This document shows positions 44,295-55,162 of a stretch of 64,000 nt of DNA, in pieces. A program made the position numbers and the translations under genes. Under the pieces are notes generated by a model. It ran no database searches. It was given only the letters and a program-made list of their open reading frames with translations, and was not told the DNA's origin. The stretch covers positions 682,001 through 746,000 of the forward strand of contig JALUTQ010000045.1 in assembly GCA_032718865.1 (NCBI GenBank), given 5' to 3'. The DNA is from Tilletia caries (lineage: Eukaryota; Basidiomycota; Exobasidiomycetes; Tilletiales; Tilletiaceae). Numbering within the stretch: the stretch's first letter is position 1; every line of letters starts with the position of its first letter.

Positions 44295-45161
44295 TTATGA
44301 ACGCGGCACCCTGAGTGTGAACAACCCCCGTCCCAAGTCCACGTCTCCGGACGGTCCGTCTGAATTTGACCGCATGCGCTGGACCAACCGAAGGACACAG
44401 TTCACCTCGTCCGCAATAGTCCGTTCGACGTTGGATGGCGCACAGATGTTCCCGACCTTGAGGATACCGAACAGAACACGGGGAATTGGCGGGTGACCGA
44501 GGTCTTCTCCTTGGGCCTCTTCTGGGACGAGATGACTGAAGGTGTGTAGCAAGTCCTCCGCCGCTGCCATCCCTGTAATGGAAGAAAGTGTCAGTTGTGT
44601 TAAACTCGCAGCGTGTCGACTCAGACAGATCAATGCCGGAACCGAGGCGTGCAGCAAGTTGGCCGTGCCTTGTACGATGCCGTCGAAGTGGTCCTAATGT
44701 TCAGCTGGCGGCGGAATGGCACGTACCCGGGGGGCACTTGTCGCTGACTTCGTCGGCTTCCCGTCGTACGGAGGGCCGTCGAGAATCGGGAACAGAGCCG
44801 TTCTTGGTAGGACCGGTCCTTGCGAGGCCCCTGGGGTTTGTTGTCCTGGCGGGAATGTGAAGACGAAGTTGAGTCGGCAGAAATCTGTCACCGTCTCCTT
44901 GACGGCGCGGAGAGCAGAAGGGAAGTCGGCGATGTCGGCGAGCACGGATACGATGCGTGTTGGCTCCGGTCTACTGGTATTCCATGAGTGTTGTGTGAGT
45001 TCATTGATGCAGGGGCCGAGAGTGGCGGGATCGTGGTCGACCAGAATGATCACGGTGGGTGTCCAGTTCTTGAGGATTGTGAACAGCGTGTGCAAAAGAG
45101 GACCAGCCACAGTGATAGCCCATTTGCATGATGCTCTTGATATAGCTCGCTGGGGGTACAT
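44295..45161 (-). pseudogene. Short-chain dehydrogenase (SDR)-like remnant
   Basis: The upstream frame contains TPTVIILVDHDPATLG and RIVSVLADIADFPSALRAVK then ETVTDFCRLNFVF. This resembles the Rossmann strand 2 to strand 4 region of SDRs (acidic residue after a strand, DI/DV motif, RLDFVF). After a short break the frame gives FDGIVQGTANLLHASVPALI and LTLSSITGMAAAE, like the helix 4 and catalytic-Ser strand. A YxxxK motif is not visible. A 33-base GTACGT...TAG gap between the two parts is short for an intron. It is probably a decayed NAD(P)-dependent oxidoreductase; the assignment rests on pattern only. Confidence 0.4.
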
Positions 45162-45299
45162 CGATGCCTTTGACGAAAGTTTGATGAGGAAACGCTAATC
45201 GAGCGCGAACATTTCAGGCACCACCTGTGCCATCAGGCTGGCGATAAAGGTTCCGATCCTCATCGCGTCACCTTCCTTGAGATTTGGGGCTGGTAGGCT

Positions 45300-45400
45300 C
45301 TGTTATGGATGAGCCCGGCCGCTCTGTGCCCACTCGGCCGGGCTGATGTCGTCTTGCTGGGGCCGCTGATGGTTAGCGTACTCCGGGAAGATCCTTAGCT
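45300..45400. mobile_element. Minute chimeric fragment of family A/B ends
   Basis: TATGGATGAGCCCGG (family B-like left end with one change) and TACTCCGGGAAGATCCTTA (family A right end, to 45396) lie 60 bp apart. Confidence 0.45.
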
Positions 45401-45559
45401 CAAACGCCAACGAAAAAAACCTAAATTCACAGTCCGGCGCGATGAGCAAAATATGCAGGAATCGGAGCTCGCTACAAGCCATTAGAGACAGCATAATTCT
45501 GATAACTGAATCTCTGTCACGCTTTATGCTATTCTATCGGGGGCTCGGAGCGTTTTTAT

Positions 45560-45665
45560 GTGTTCTCGTATGAAGCCCTCATATTTTCTCATATTATGAG
45601 GCTCATAGGAAATATGAGCCTCCTGTTTTCACTGATTTCCCAAGCTCATATGAGCCCATATGGGG
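45560..45665. repeat. CTCATATGAG palindromic repeat cluster
   Basis: At least six ATATGAG/CTCATAT motifs in both orientations within 105 bp, including GGCTCATAGGAAATATGAGC as a near-perfect hairpin. Confidence 0.6.
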
Positions 45666-45977
45666 GAGAAATTGTGCCGATCACTGATCCTTTATCGGAA
45701 ACGATGGCATTGCATGAGTGAATTTTTTGAAGTGTTGAGGTGTGAAAGAAGGAGTGGGTTTAGTGTGAAGGATTTCGGTGAGGATGATCGAAGTTGCACT
45801 ATAACAGTTAGATATACTGATTCAGCAGACTTCCATTTTTTTAACATTCGTTAATCAAAAACCATCCTATACGCCGCAGTATATTTTCAGTATATTTTTT
45901 CTCAGAAGTGGCATACTGTAGTATGATATGCAACACTGACTCCATACCAGATCCCCGCAGCTCGAACCAGACAGTGA

Positions 45978-46460
45978 TGAGTGAGTGAGCTGCGCACCGC
46001 TGCGCACCGCTGCGCACTAGGGGCACCCGAAACCGAGGCCCGCCACGCCGCATGGGTTGTCTCCGCGGTGAGCAAGGGTGACGGCTTTGTAATCAACCCT
46101 GCTTTTCGCGTCGTTGGCTTCCCCTCTTTGACCGTCCACACCGCTGTACGCTGTTCCGTTAAGCGGATCACCCTAAAGGCTGATGGCCTCGCTGAAGAAC
46201 CAGTGCGTTCTCCCCGCTATTCTCCTGTGTCTCCACCACATCGTCTCTGACATGCCTGCCATTTCCAACAGTTCGTACCATCCCCACCGCCTACGCGGAC
46301 ACGCCGTCCTCGTTAGGGGAACCGACACCGTCTCAAACGACACCACCGTCACTGGCCACGCCGCTCTCGACATCGTCTTGTCGTCCGAGATGGTCCTCTT
46401 CAAGTCCATCAGAGGGCCCATCGGCACGAAAGGACAATCCTTTGGATTCAGCTTCTCATG
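45978..46460 (+). other. Possible two-exon or frameshifted gene, unknown
   Basis: One frame reads GDGFVINPAFRVVGF, then SLTVHTAVRCSVKRITLKAD. Another continues LRGHAVLVRGTDTVSND, TGHAALDIVLSSEMVLFKSI and GTKGQSFGFSFS. The alternating hydrophobic pattern suggests beta strands. No family is recognised. A triple CTGCGCACCG repeat lies at the start (45990-46017). Confidence 0.3.
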
Positions 46461-46639
46461 ACCCATTATATCATTTCTTTGGTACGCCCCCCTCTACATA
46501 CTCTCTAAATTCAAGGCCACTTGTTTTTAAATTCTATTTGCACACCTCTCCCTCTCCCTTATCTTCTCATCATCCGGAGCAGTCACCCGCTCAGCAGTGT
46601 CCTCTTTACATTGAAATATTTGAATTGAGGACACACTGA

Positions 46640-47246
46640 CTGGATGATGGAACGATAAGTACCTCCCCCTCTACCTCCCCCTCTTCCTGTCGGCTCAGTA
46701 GGAGCGCCGAGGTCGAGGATTCTTCCTCCGCCTTCACTGGGCCGGTAGTCGATTCCCTATCTTCCGGCCACAATTCTAAGGTCAGCCGCCCAGTGTCGAG
46801 CCCCTCGTGGGATCACATACGGGATGCGTTTGCGCAAGGGATGCCTAGAGTTGTTGGCCGGGACCCTTACGGTGGTCGGCCTCTCAACAGACGGTATCGG
46901 ATGCACAGTCGGCTTCGACAAAAAATGCCGACAGGATGCACCGTCGGCAAACTTCCTTCCTCACTACGTTTTTGTCTTTTCTACGTGTGGTGAGTCTTGT
47001 TCTCCTCAGTCTCTGTTCTCGCTCGTCAAGCGCTCAGCTCACAGCTGCAACCGACCCTTCTACGACCAAAGCGACGAGCTCGTCGACGAGGCCATCTGTG
47101 ATGTCCTGCTCTTCCGTTGCAGCCGTCCTGGAACACAAGGTATAAGAGGAGCGCCCCTCTCGCCCTTTCCCCCCTTCCTCTTCCCCCAGCCTTTTCCTCT
47201 CGCACTTCTGGATAAAATTAGATCCTTTTTACCGCCACGTACTCAG
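46640..47246. other. No gene recognised
   Basis: CT-rich, low-complexity frames only; nothing supported. Confidence 0.35.
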
Positions 47247-48303
47247 TAAGGATCTTCCTGCAGTAGATCCCCGGAGCCCGGACTCCGGGGCGGCGCTCCG
47301 CTCAGCTCCGTCCGAGACCTGGCCAGCTCCGCGCTCCGCAAAATTTCTGGTGATCAGCTGGCGAGCACTCCGTGCTCCGTCGAAATCGCGGTTGCACGCA
47401 AGAACCTACTCCGTGCTCCTTAAAGTTTTCACAGGCGGACTCCGTGCTCCGCAAAATAGCTCTGCGGAGTCCGGGGTACTCCGGGGTGTCATGAAATGAG
47501 TTCAACATGGGCTCAGGAGAAGGTCGATACTCATCGGAACAGTTCAATCGCAGCTTTAGAAGCCTATATCATTTCTTTCCAAGGGTTTACTGCCCCCAAC
47601 AAAAGCTGAACTGCACAGAATTTCGACCTGATTCGGCCGAGAAATCCCTCAAAAACCGGTCACGTGACTCAGTTTTGGCCATCACGTGACCCACTCTACC
47701 ATCCCCGGAGTCCGACGGACTCCGGGGTCTGCTTCGTACTCCGGGGCTTTTCTGACAATGCAAGCAAACTCACTCCGTGGTCCGGGGCGTTGCAGTCATA
47801 CTTTCGCGGAGTAGCTCCGCAAATCTAAAGCTAGTAAAAAATGCTCAAATCTCGCTCCGTGCTCCGTACCCGTGCACAGCGTCCCCCGAAGTCCGCGGAG
47901 CTCCGCGGCAGAGGTCGGCGTGGGTATGGGGTCCGCTATACCCAAGAGGTTGGGTATGTGGGTATGACCTGAGTATACCCACCATACCTGAATTGTACCC
48001 ACCATATACACATCTGAACGTTCTTCCTGGTATACGCAGGTATAACGTGGGTATCCGCAGGTATATCTTGGGTACACATAGGTATAAGCTGGGTATACGC
48101 AAGTATAATCTGGGTATGCACAGGGTGTTCCAGGTATACACAGAGTATTGCTTGGGTATACTTGGATATACTTGATGGGTCTCGTCGGAAAAAAGGGTAT
48201 GCCCTCGGGTATGGGTATGGGACCCCAAATACCCAATACCTCACCCATGCCGACCTCTGCTCCGCGGAATGCTACTCCAGGGCCTGCTCCGGGAAGATCC
48301 TTA
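47247..48303. mobile_element. Family A hAT-like element, inverted copy with nested family D insertion
   Basis: The left end TAAGGATCTTCC and right end GGGAAGATCCTTA match family A, in reverse orientation to the 11-15 kb array. Without the nested element (47909-48259 plus 8 bp) it is about 700 bp, the same size as array copies. The 8-bp flanks (GTACTCAG and ATTTGGGG) do not match. Another element fragment abuts on the right. Confidence 0.8.
47909..48259. mobile_element. hAT-like non-autonomous element, family D (GGTATAC-rich)
   Basis: The 351-bp element has ends CAGAGGTCGGC and its complement, flanked by perfect CTCCGCGG duplications (47901-47908 and 48260-48267) inside a family A element. 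The interior is about 15 imperfect copies of GGTATACGCA/GGGTATAAGCT. The TIR differs from family E (CAGTGGTCGGCATGG) mainly at the fourth base. Confidence 0.93.
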
Positions 48304-48390
48304 ATTTGGGGTCCCATACCCATACTCGGGGGTATATCCTTTCTTCTGATGAGACCCATACCGATACCCAAGGAGGTTTGTGCTGGCGAG
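48304..48390. mobile_element. Fragment related to family D, inverted
   Basis: ATTTGGGGTCCCATACCCAT through GAGACCCA (48304-48352) is the inverse of 48176-48223 within the neighbouring family D element, so about 50 bp of it is present again in opposite orientation. Confidence 0.6.
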
Positions 48391-48887
48391 CAGCCATTAG
48401 TTTACTTACTTCTCAGTCCTCTATGTTCCTGATCCGTTCCGCTCCGATCCCCGATCGCTCTCAACTCTTTTCCTGCCTCAACACTCTTGCTCACTCACTG
48501 CTCCAGAATCGTTACGCAACGTCCCACTTTTTCTTCCTCTCTTTTTCTTCATCGGCCGCACCGGCTTCTCTCTCTCCTGCGCCTCATTTGTATATAAGCG
48601 GCTGCGCCCCACTTCCCCCTCTCGCTTAGAATCGATACGTCATTGCATATCCTCATTTGTTTAGCCTTAGCTACAGGTAAGACACTCTTCTATCGAACCA
48701 TTGTGTTCGCACAGTATACCCGCAGAATACCTAGGTATACCCGTATACATGCTAATGTAATCAACTGATTTTTCGTTCGACTGCGTTCAGTCTGCGTGAA
48801 TACACGTATAACTTGGTATACCCATCCTCTTTTAGAGGCAACAAGCTTCCTTGCCAAAACAAACTCGATTCAATTCTGGTCGGAGGT
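48391..48887. other. No gene; TATA-like site and CT-rich leader
   Basis: GTATATAAGCGGC (48591-48603) followed by CT-rich sequence and a CTACAG/GTAAGA junction (about 48680) resembles a promoter and spliced leader, but no ORF follows. Confidence 0.3.
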
Positions 48888-49384
48888 CAAGCTCCGCGGA
48901 GTAACTAATAGTTGAAATAGTTATGAAAAATCGCACTTGGCTGATATAGCCACTAGATAGTCACTATGTAGTAGCTCCAGCTACTCCTAGTCACATATAG
49001 TCGCTATCTCAGTTACTCATAGCCACATATAGTGACTATTTCACCCAAATGTAACTTTTTGTGTTGGACAGGGGCTGGCTGAGACAGCTGCTGGATAGTT
49101 ACTATATAGTAGTTCCAGTCACTTATAGGCTATAGCCACATATAGTGAATATGTCGATGTCACTTTGTGCTGAACCAGTCACAGGTAGCTACTGGAAGTG
49201 ACTATAGTGGCTATTTCAGCGAAAAGCCAACGAAAATTTAGCATTGCTGAAATGGTAACTATTAGTTTTTATAGTAGCTATATCTCACTTGACTATACTA
49301 TTTCCCGCCGAGGTGACCACTTACTATAACTTGACTGTGCTATTTCGCAGAAAAGTGGTAACTCTAGTAGCTTGCCGAGCCTTG
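48888..49384. mobile_element. Family F-related element (AGTCACTATA-rich) abutting the Fanzor gene
   Basis: On the minus strand from 49384 the sequence starts CAAGGCTCGGCAAG, identical for 13 bases to the family F terminus. The interior is made of TAGTCACTATATAGT and CACATATAGTGACTA motifs in both orientations. The left end is tentatively CAAGCTCCGC at 48888. The flanks (TCGGAGGT and TCCATAGC) are not duplicates, so the left end is uncertain or rearranged. Confidence 0.6.
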
Positions 49385-50973
49385 TCCATAGCTTCATTTA
49401 ATCGGCTTCTGAAGCGACCGTGCGCCCACGTCATCATGGCTCTGACTGTCTTTCGCCCGATCCGCCTTTGACCTCGCCAAGACATCTGGTGCGCGTTGTA
49501 TTTTGGCAGCAGCACAGTGTCGAAACTTCGCTTTAGGTAGCTACGCAGCTTCCAATGGAGCTCGTCGACCAGATGCCGGATTCTTGCACGCAGTCGATTT
49601 GCGGCGCGGCGCATACGGTAACGCTTTTTTGCTGAAGCTTGGGTGGATCGCGAGATCAACTCATCCAAGTGCGTACCGAGGCGGAAAAGACGCTTGTGGT
49701 CTCCATCGCCAAATTTTGCCGCCGTTCCCCGCAAAGGGTCGTAAATGGTGGCAAATTTCCGAACGCCGGAGTCAATGACACACATTTCTGGCCCACGTGC
49801 TGCAGGAACCCGCATCTTTTCTTCCCCCATGTCCTTCTGCCAAAGCAGAAACCATGACCCGTTCTCCTGCTTGATGCATGCCCCATCATGCTCCAGCGAT
49901 GGAACGTCGATCCCCGTCTGAATCTTGGTCTGGTGCTGACCTGGACCCAGACCGAAATTCAGGATCTGGAGGCATCCTCCGTCCCAGTCACGTGTCCAAA
50001 TTCGGAAGGAGGAGAAGAGCGCCCGCTTTTTCCGGAACTGCAGCTCGAAGTTCGGAATTTTGCCGGCACGAACGTCCGCCAAGCCATTCCGAAGCGCTGT
50101 ATGGGCGTCAAAGCAAGCCTGCTCCCTGATGCTGTACGGCACCGGAGTCACCCATGACAGGTCCATAAGGGGAAGGCCATCCTCTGTAACTGAATGTTCG
50201 CGGACGTCGTGAAAAGAGGCGTTTGGGTGAGCCTTGAGGTACTCCACCGCCCGGTTATAAATCCACCCGACTATGCCAGCCGTTTTGCGAAGTGCCTCCT
50301 TTTGTTGTGTATTCGGCCGAAGCCGGGTGCGATAGGTCTTCAAGCGCGAATTATCTTGGCGCTCTCCAGGTCTGGTCCTACGAGGCGGAGGTGGTGGAGG
50401 CACAGCGTCGAGGCGCTGCCGGAGTGTAGCGCTCAGCTGCGTGAGCATTCCACCGACATTTTCATCCGGCACGACTGGATGCGGCAGGTGGGCGTACTTT
50501 GGTAGAAACCAAGAATCGATCGGCGCATTATGCCACTCCGCCGCCTGTTGTGTGCCTCTTACGCCAGGCCACAGCACCGATTCTGGTGCTACTAACCCAA
50601 TCCAGGGCGCAGGCGGAGGGTCGGCCATGGTGATCGATGTTCCTTCGAGGGAGCGGAGTGAGATGGATAGTCAGCTCGGGAAGATGTTTGAGGGGCGGCA
50701 AAATGAGAGGAGGGACCGGGAAACTCACCAATCTTGTTCAGCTCTTCGTTTAGGATGTCACCTTGCTTGTGAATCAGATCCTTGCGACCGGGTCCCTTCT
50801 TGGATGTGCGGACGGGCACGTTCGGGTCGTTCTGAGGGAGGTAAGGGGGCAAGCGGGTGAGTCATCTTCTCACCAATGCGCGACTGCAAAGTTCCCTCCT
50901 CCACTTACCTTGATCTCCTCGGCCTTTTCCCTGACCTCTTCCTCCACCTTCTTGGCCCGCAGGAGGACTTCTC
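49324..50973 (-). pseudogene. Fanzor-like protein (eukaryotic TnpB homologue), C-terminally truncated
   Basis: Fanzors are RNA-guided RuvC nucleases of eukaryotes related to TnpB of IS200/IS605 elements. The main exon (ATG 50628, 434 codons) shows the TnpB order: RLKTYRTRLRPNTQQKEALR (95-114) with GWIYNRAVEYLKA, then SIREQACFDAHTALRNGL (166-183), then PNFELQFRKKRALFSSFRIW (192-211), then RuvC-I MCVIDSGVRKFATIYD (Asp286), then helices to TVLLPKYNAHQMS and TVRAMMTWAHGRFRSRL. Upstream exons at 50831-50729 (NDPNVPVRTSKKGPG) and 50973-50909 (KKVEEEVREKAEEIK) splice in frame to exon 50591-49324. Splicing would replace the first 12 residues, so the true N-terminus is further upstream. Residue 376 is Lys where family members carry the RuvC-II Glu. 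The family F end starts in codon 415, so RuvC-III and the CxxC zinc ribbon are absent. It is almost certainly catalytically dead. Confidence 0.88.
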
Positions 50974-51059
50974 ACCATGTGAATGCAGGAATGTGGATTA
51001 GAGTAAGTTATTGGCAGGACAAAGGTCGATAAGTAGGGTGCGGTAAAGACTCACTAGTG

Positions 51060-51840
51060 AGTCGTACCCATGAGGCATGACCCGATCCAGCGATAAAGTG
51101 AATTTATCGATTGATAATAATACGCCTAGGGCCCGTAGGGGTGGCATTTCCGCACTTTCACATATGTAAGGTATGATGTTATACTTCACTTAATCATAGA
51201 TGTATGATAAAATGCAAAAACGTAAAAAGTCATCATGAATATATCCTGTATCATTTCCAGATAATTATAGGTATATCACTATTCATATGTAAAATTTTGG
51301 TCAAGTGGGTTAACATCAGTGCTACATACTGAATACACTGAGTCGATTCTAGTATCTCTTATCGATGATATATTGTATTACTTTTTAGGAGTAAAATGCG
51401 TAGTCCTTCACGTGTTAACTTAGATTCTTATCGTATTTTAATAACATTAAAAATGTGTGGGCTACCTTCATATATTTACATGTGTTAAATGTAGTCTTCT
51501 TTCTCATTCCATGTGTGCTCCGCCCCTCGCCTTTTCATTAGTGTCATCTGCCCCTATTATAGACTCATTATTGTATCAGCAGAGGTAAATCGGGACCGCG
51601 AATCGGTAGGAAAATCTTCTATTCATTGAAAAATACAGGGGTCAAATCCGTAAGCTCAATTTTGGTGTACCGAAAAAGGGCGCCGCTGTTAGAAGCAAAT
51701 CAACGATTACCAAAGGTATTAACAATACATTAGGTCCAGCGCATAGGGTGTTTCAAAGTTGGGTCGGATGCAAGAAAAACCGTCGCGAAAAGTGGCCCGA
51801 ACTTTGAAGACCCAATAAGAGAAACTCGGCCGTGCAAGAG
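51060..51840. other. AT-rich gene-free island
   Basis: From about 51120 to 51560 the sequence is clearly AT-richer than the rest (runs such as ATGATAAAATGCAAAAACG). I see no ORF, TIR or repeat. It could be a mitochondrial-derived or very old element segment; not resolved. Confidence 0.4.
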
Positions 51841-52070
51841 TGACACTTGACAGTGGCGAAGTGGTGGTGAATCGAGTTCAGCACGGAAAAATGAAAGAGA
51901 AGTTTGCACCACAAGGTATGTATGTCCCGTACCACGTTCTCCTGACCCGGGCTGCAAGCTGTTTTCACCCAGAGCGCAGTCCCGTCCGCCATCGTGCAAC
52001 CCTCCTTCTTTTATCCACTCTGTCTCTTGGCTTACCCTTGCTTCCCTCGTCTTCTCTTCTCTTTTAGATC

Positions 52071-53756
52071 ATGGCATTCCCCCACAGGATACTTCATCCG
52101 CAGGAAGTGGACTGGTACAGCGTCACTCTCTTCCCAGACGACCTCCTTTCCAGGTACGGCCGGTTGAATTCAGTGGTCGTGGCTACCCGTCACCAAGAAT
52201 ACCACGAGCTTGACATCGAGAACCTGATGACGATTGTCGGCCATCCGACGGATGAAGTCTGGCGGATCGATAAGGAGTTCAAAATCCCTCTTTTAGAGGC
52301 GCTGTGCGAGCTCGATTACGACCTCTTCCCGTGTTCTTCGCATCAAGATCCACGTGTCCTGCTTTGTGGTCAGCACCAGATGGTCACGCGAACATCTCGT
52401 CCCAGCTCTGGACATCATCGAGTGTTACTCGGTCCGGGTTTGCCCGTTGAAGGCGATGAGGAGGACCCCCTGCGTTCCCATTTCTGGGAAGCTAGGTACC
52501 CCGAAGATTCTGGCAATCCAGCCCACCCCGATTCGGGAACGAACCAGTTTTGCCTCGGCCTCCGCGTTGTGGCTGACACCATCATCCTGCCCCGACCCGA
52601 CTCCGCGGTACTCCCCCCTGAGGCCGGTATGCATGAACCCTTGCTGGGTCCCTTGGGGATGGGCTACCGCTCAACCTTGTACCTGGTTCCCTATGGCGAG
52701 GAGGTGTATCAGGTCACCTTTACACCCAGGGCTATTGAGGCTCTCCAGGCGATCACGAAGAAGCCGCGATCCGCCGCGCCGAAGACGATTTCAGCGCTGA
52801 AAAGGAAGGGCAAGAAGAGGATCAAGAAGCTTCTGAAGGGCCTTGACGAGTTCGGACCCGAAGGCATGGGTGGCTTCCGGGTCGATGTTACTCTCACGGC
52901 TAAGACGTTGCGTGCGGCCGTTTAAAAGGCCACCTCGCTCAAGCTTATCGACCCGCTCCAGTACATGAACCCTGGCCATCCCAGCTTCTCAACTTCAAGA
53001 CGATGAAACGAGACATTAGCCACGAAGACTATATGGAGCAAGCCCGGCGACTGTGGCCGTCTGCGACATCGATTGGGCCCGCACCCTGGAGCTCATCAAC
53101 AACGTCAACAGCGCGCAGACGAGAAAGATCTTATTGACTCAATTTTCGCGCAAGGACGCCGCCAAAGCGGCCGAGGGGACAGCCTGCGGCCGAGTCGTCG
53201 CGACAACGATCTCAAACACCCAGCGGCAGGGGATCACGCGCTTCCGAAAAATCCGAGAGGGGGTCAATCCGGGCCGGACTCGCCACCAAAGACGTGCGGC
53301 CCGACGTCTCCAGCATCAAAGCCGCCCTGCCTTCGATGGGGCTGCAAGCAAGGGATATCACGCGTGTCGCCGCACTTCTGGAGTTGTGCGGCGAGAAGGC
53401 CACGTTTCCTGTTCGGCAATGTCGCGCGCAGGAACCAGTCAAAGACTGGATCCGCGCACTCGAGGCTCTGGCTGCCAACCCCGCTCCTGGCTCCTGCTAA
53501 CGACCTCAACAATTCCGGCTTCAACCTTGGCCGCCAACAGTTTTCCCAGTTCAACTACCAGGAGGGCTTTGACAACATCGGCGTCATCGCCAACCACCAC
53601 CTTGTTCTCCGGCTCCTCTCTGTCCTCCTCCGTGTCATGAGGATCGCGGTCTCCCATCAGGCCGCGACAGGAAGCGACGAAGCGACCTGGTCGCTGGCCC
53701 AAGATGTCTTCCAGCAGACGGTCGCCTCCCTCTGGAAAGTTCACTGCAAGCCCTGA
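52071..53756 (+). pseudogene. Decayed gene of unknown family
   Basis: A possible 5' exon ends at a GTATGT donor (about 51916), and the main frame opens at ATG 52071 after a CTTTTAG acceptor. It reads MAFPHRILHPQEVDWYSVTL, SRYGRLNSVVVATRHQEYHE and IGHPTDEVWRIDKE-like text. The middle (52340-52500) is more protein-like in another frame (VSCFVVSTRWSREHLVPALD). The first frame resumes with YRSTLYLVPYGEEVYQVTFT and a Lys-rich KRKGKKRIKKLLKGLDEFG, stopping at 52923. Further protein-like pieces follow in alternating frames (DIDWARTLELINNVNSAQTR; DVRPDVSSIKAALPSMGLQA; FNYQEGFDNIGVIANHHLVL). I take this as one long gene broken by several frameshifts. No family is recognised. Confidence 0.4.
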
Positions 53757-53918
53757 TCACTTGGAAGTCTCCATTCACATCACACATACAATATCAATTT
53801 CTTTACATCTTTATTAGTCACATGAGCAGGAGTAGCAGGAGTACGCCGTACGGTACAGGGTTCAACTGATAGCGTTCATGAGACTGAGCCACGCCGCACC
53901 AGGCTGCTGTGAGGAATT

Positions 53919-54681
53919 TAAAGATGGGCACGGAGGCTTTCGCGGAGTTTTTCCTCCGTCCGCCCGCCTCCGTAAAAACTCCGCCCCAATTTTATCAACA
54001 TTAAAATCCGTCCGCCACGGCATCGCAACCTAGAGGCGAGCTAAAAATCCCTCCGCCGCAGCATCGCAACCTAGAGGGGAGTGAAAATTCCCTCCGCCCT
54101 CCAGTAAAGATACGACCGCAATCATCGACCTCCGTCCGCCACCTCCGGCGGAGCTCCGCCCCTCCGCCGCTTTCCGACAAAAAATTTCGGGCACAGGTTT
54201 TGATGAAGAATAACCCTTCAATGCATTGGTCATCATCATCCTTCCCGCACCAACGTCGCAGAATGTCTTCGAAGCTGTCTCATCGCGATTTTTCAGCGAT
54301 TTCTCGAAAGTGACAGACCCGAACGTGACTCAGGAGCTGAGAGACTGAGACTCTGAGACCATTGAGACTTCTACACAGAGTGAGTTTCCCAGCCATTTGA
54401 GCATGAAACTTCGGGTCTTGAGACCCTTGACAAAGTTTCGGACGGAGGGGGCGGAGCTCCGCCGGAGGTGTCGTTTTTTATGAGCATCGACCTCCGTCCG
54501 CCCTGACTTTGAAAGCTGAGCGGAGCTCCGACATCCCTCCGCCTCGAATTTGCAAATTGGGCGGACCTCCGACATCCCTCCGGGTCACCTTCGCGGACGG
54601 AGTTCCTCCGTCCGCCGAGGTAAACGGCGGAGTTTTTTCGGAGGGATGTGGCGGAGGCGGCGGAGGGACTGCCTATCCTTA
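53919..54681. mobile_element. CTCCGTCCGCC-rich non-autonomous element (hAT-like ends)
   Basis: The left end TAAAGATGGGCACGGAGG and right end (complement of TAAGGATAGGCAGTCCC) are related. The interior is saturated with CCTCCGTCCGCC. GTGAGGAA lies 2 bp left of the element and GTGAGGAG immediately right, an imperfect 8-bp duplication. The central 54190-54420 part is unique. Confidence 0.65.
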
Positions 54682-54689
54682 GTGAGGAG

Positions 54690-55162
54690 CGAGGCTCGAC
54701 AGACAGCTGGGCGTGAGCGTCGGCCAATCGTCGAAACGGTGAAACGGCTTCTCGACAGGCATTGAAGACTGCAGCGCGGTAGAAGGAAAAGGGAGAGAAT
54801 AATGAGCAACGGGAGCAGTGACTGGCCCAGTGGCCAGAGAGGAGGACGGAGTCGGGACGACTGACCAAAGATGACTCTGATGTGTGAGAGAGATAGGGAG
54901 ATGATAAAGGGGGAGAGAGTAGCGCACCGATGGGACCTGTGAGGAGATGATTGGACGCGTGCTGATGGCCGTGCTGTGAGTTGGAACCGCGCAGACCGTG
55001 CGAGACTGCGAGAGTGGGGTTGGGGTCTGACATAAGGAAACCATCAGTTTCATGCCAGCAGGCAGCCACCCATCCTCGAGGCCGTCGTCTGCGAGATCAG
55101 AATCATCTGCCTTCCTGCTCGATAAACCGATATAGGTATACGCGACACGGCTGCGGAGCTCG
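54690..55162. other. No confident gene
   Basis: A minus-strand open frame (ATG 55206, opening MSTADTASSSGSACNEL) spans this stretch but overlaps the plus-strand gene below and ends in low-complexity Ser/Pro sequence. Confidence 0.3.
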
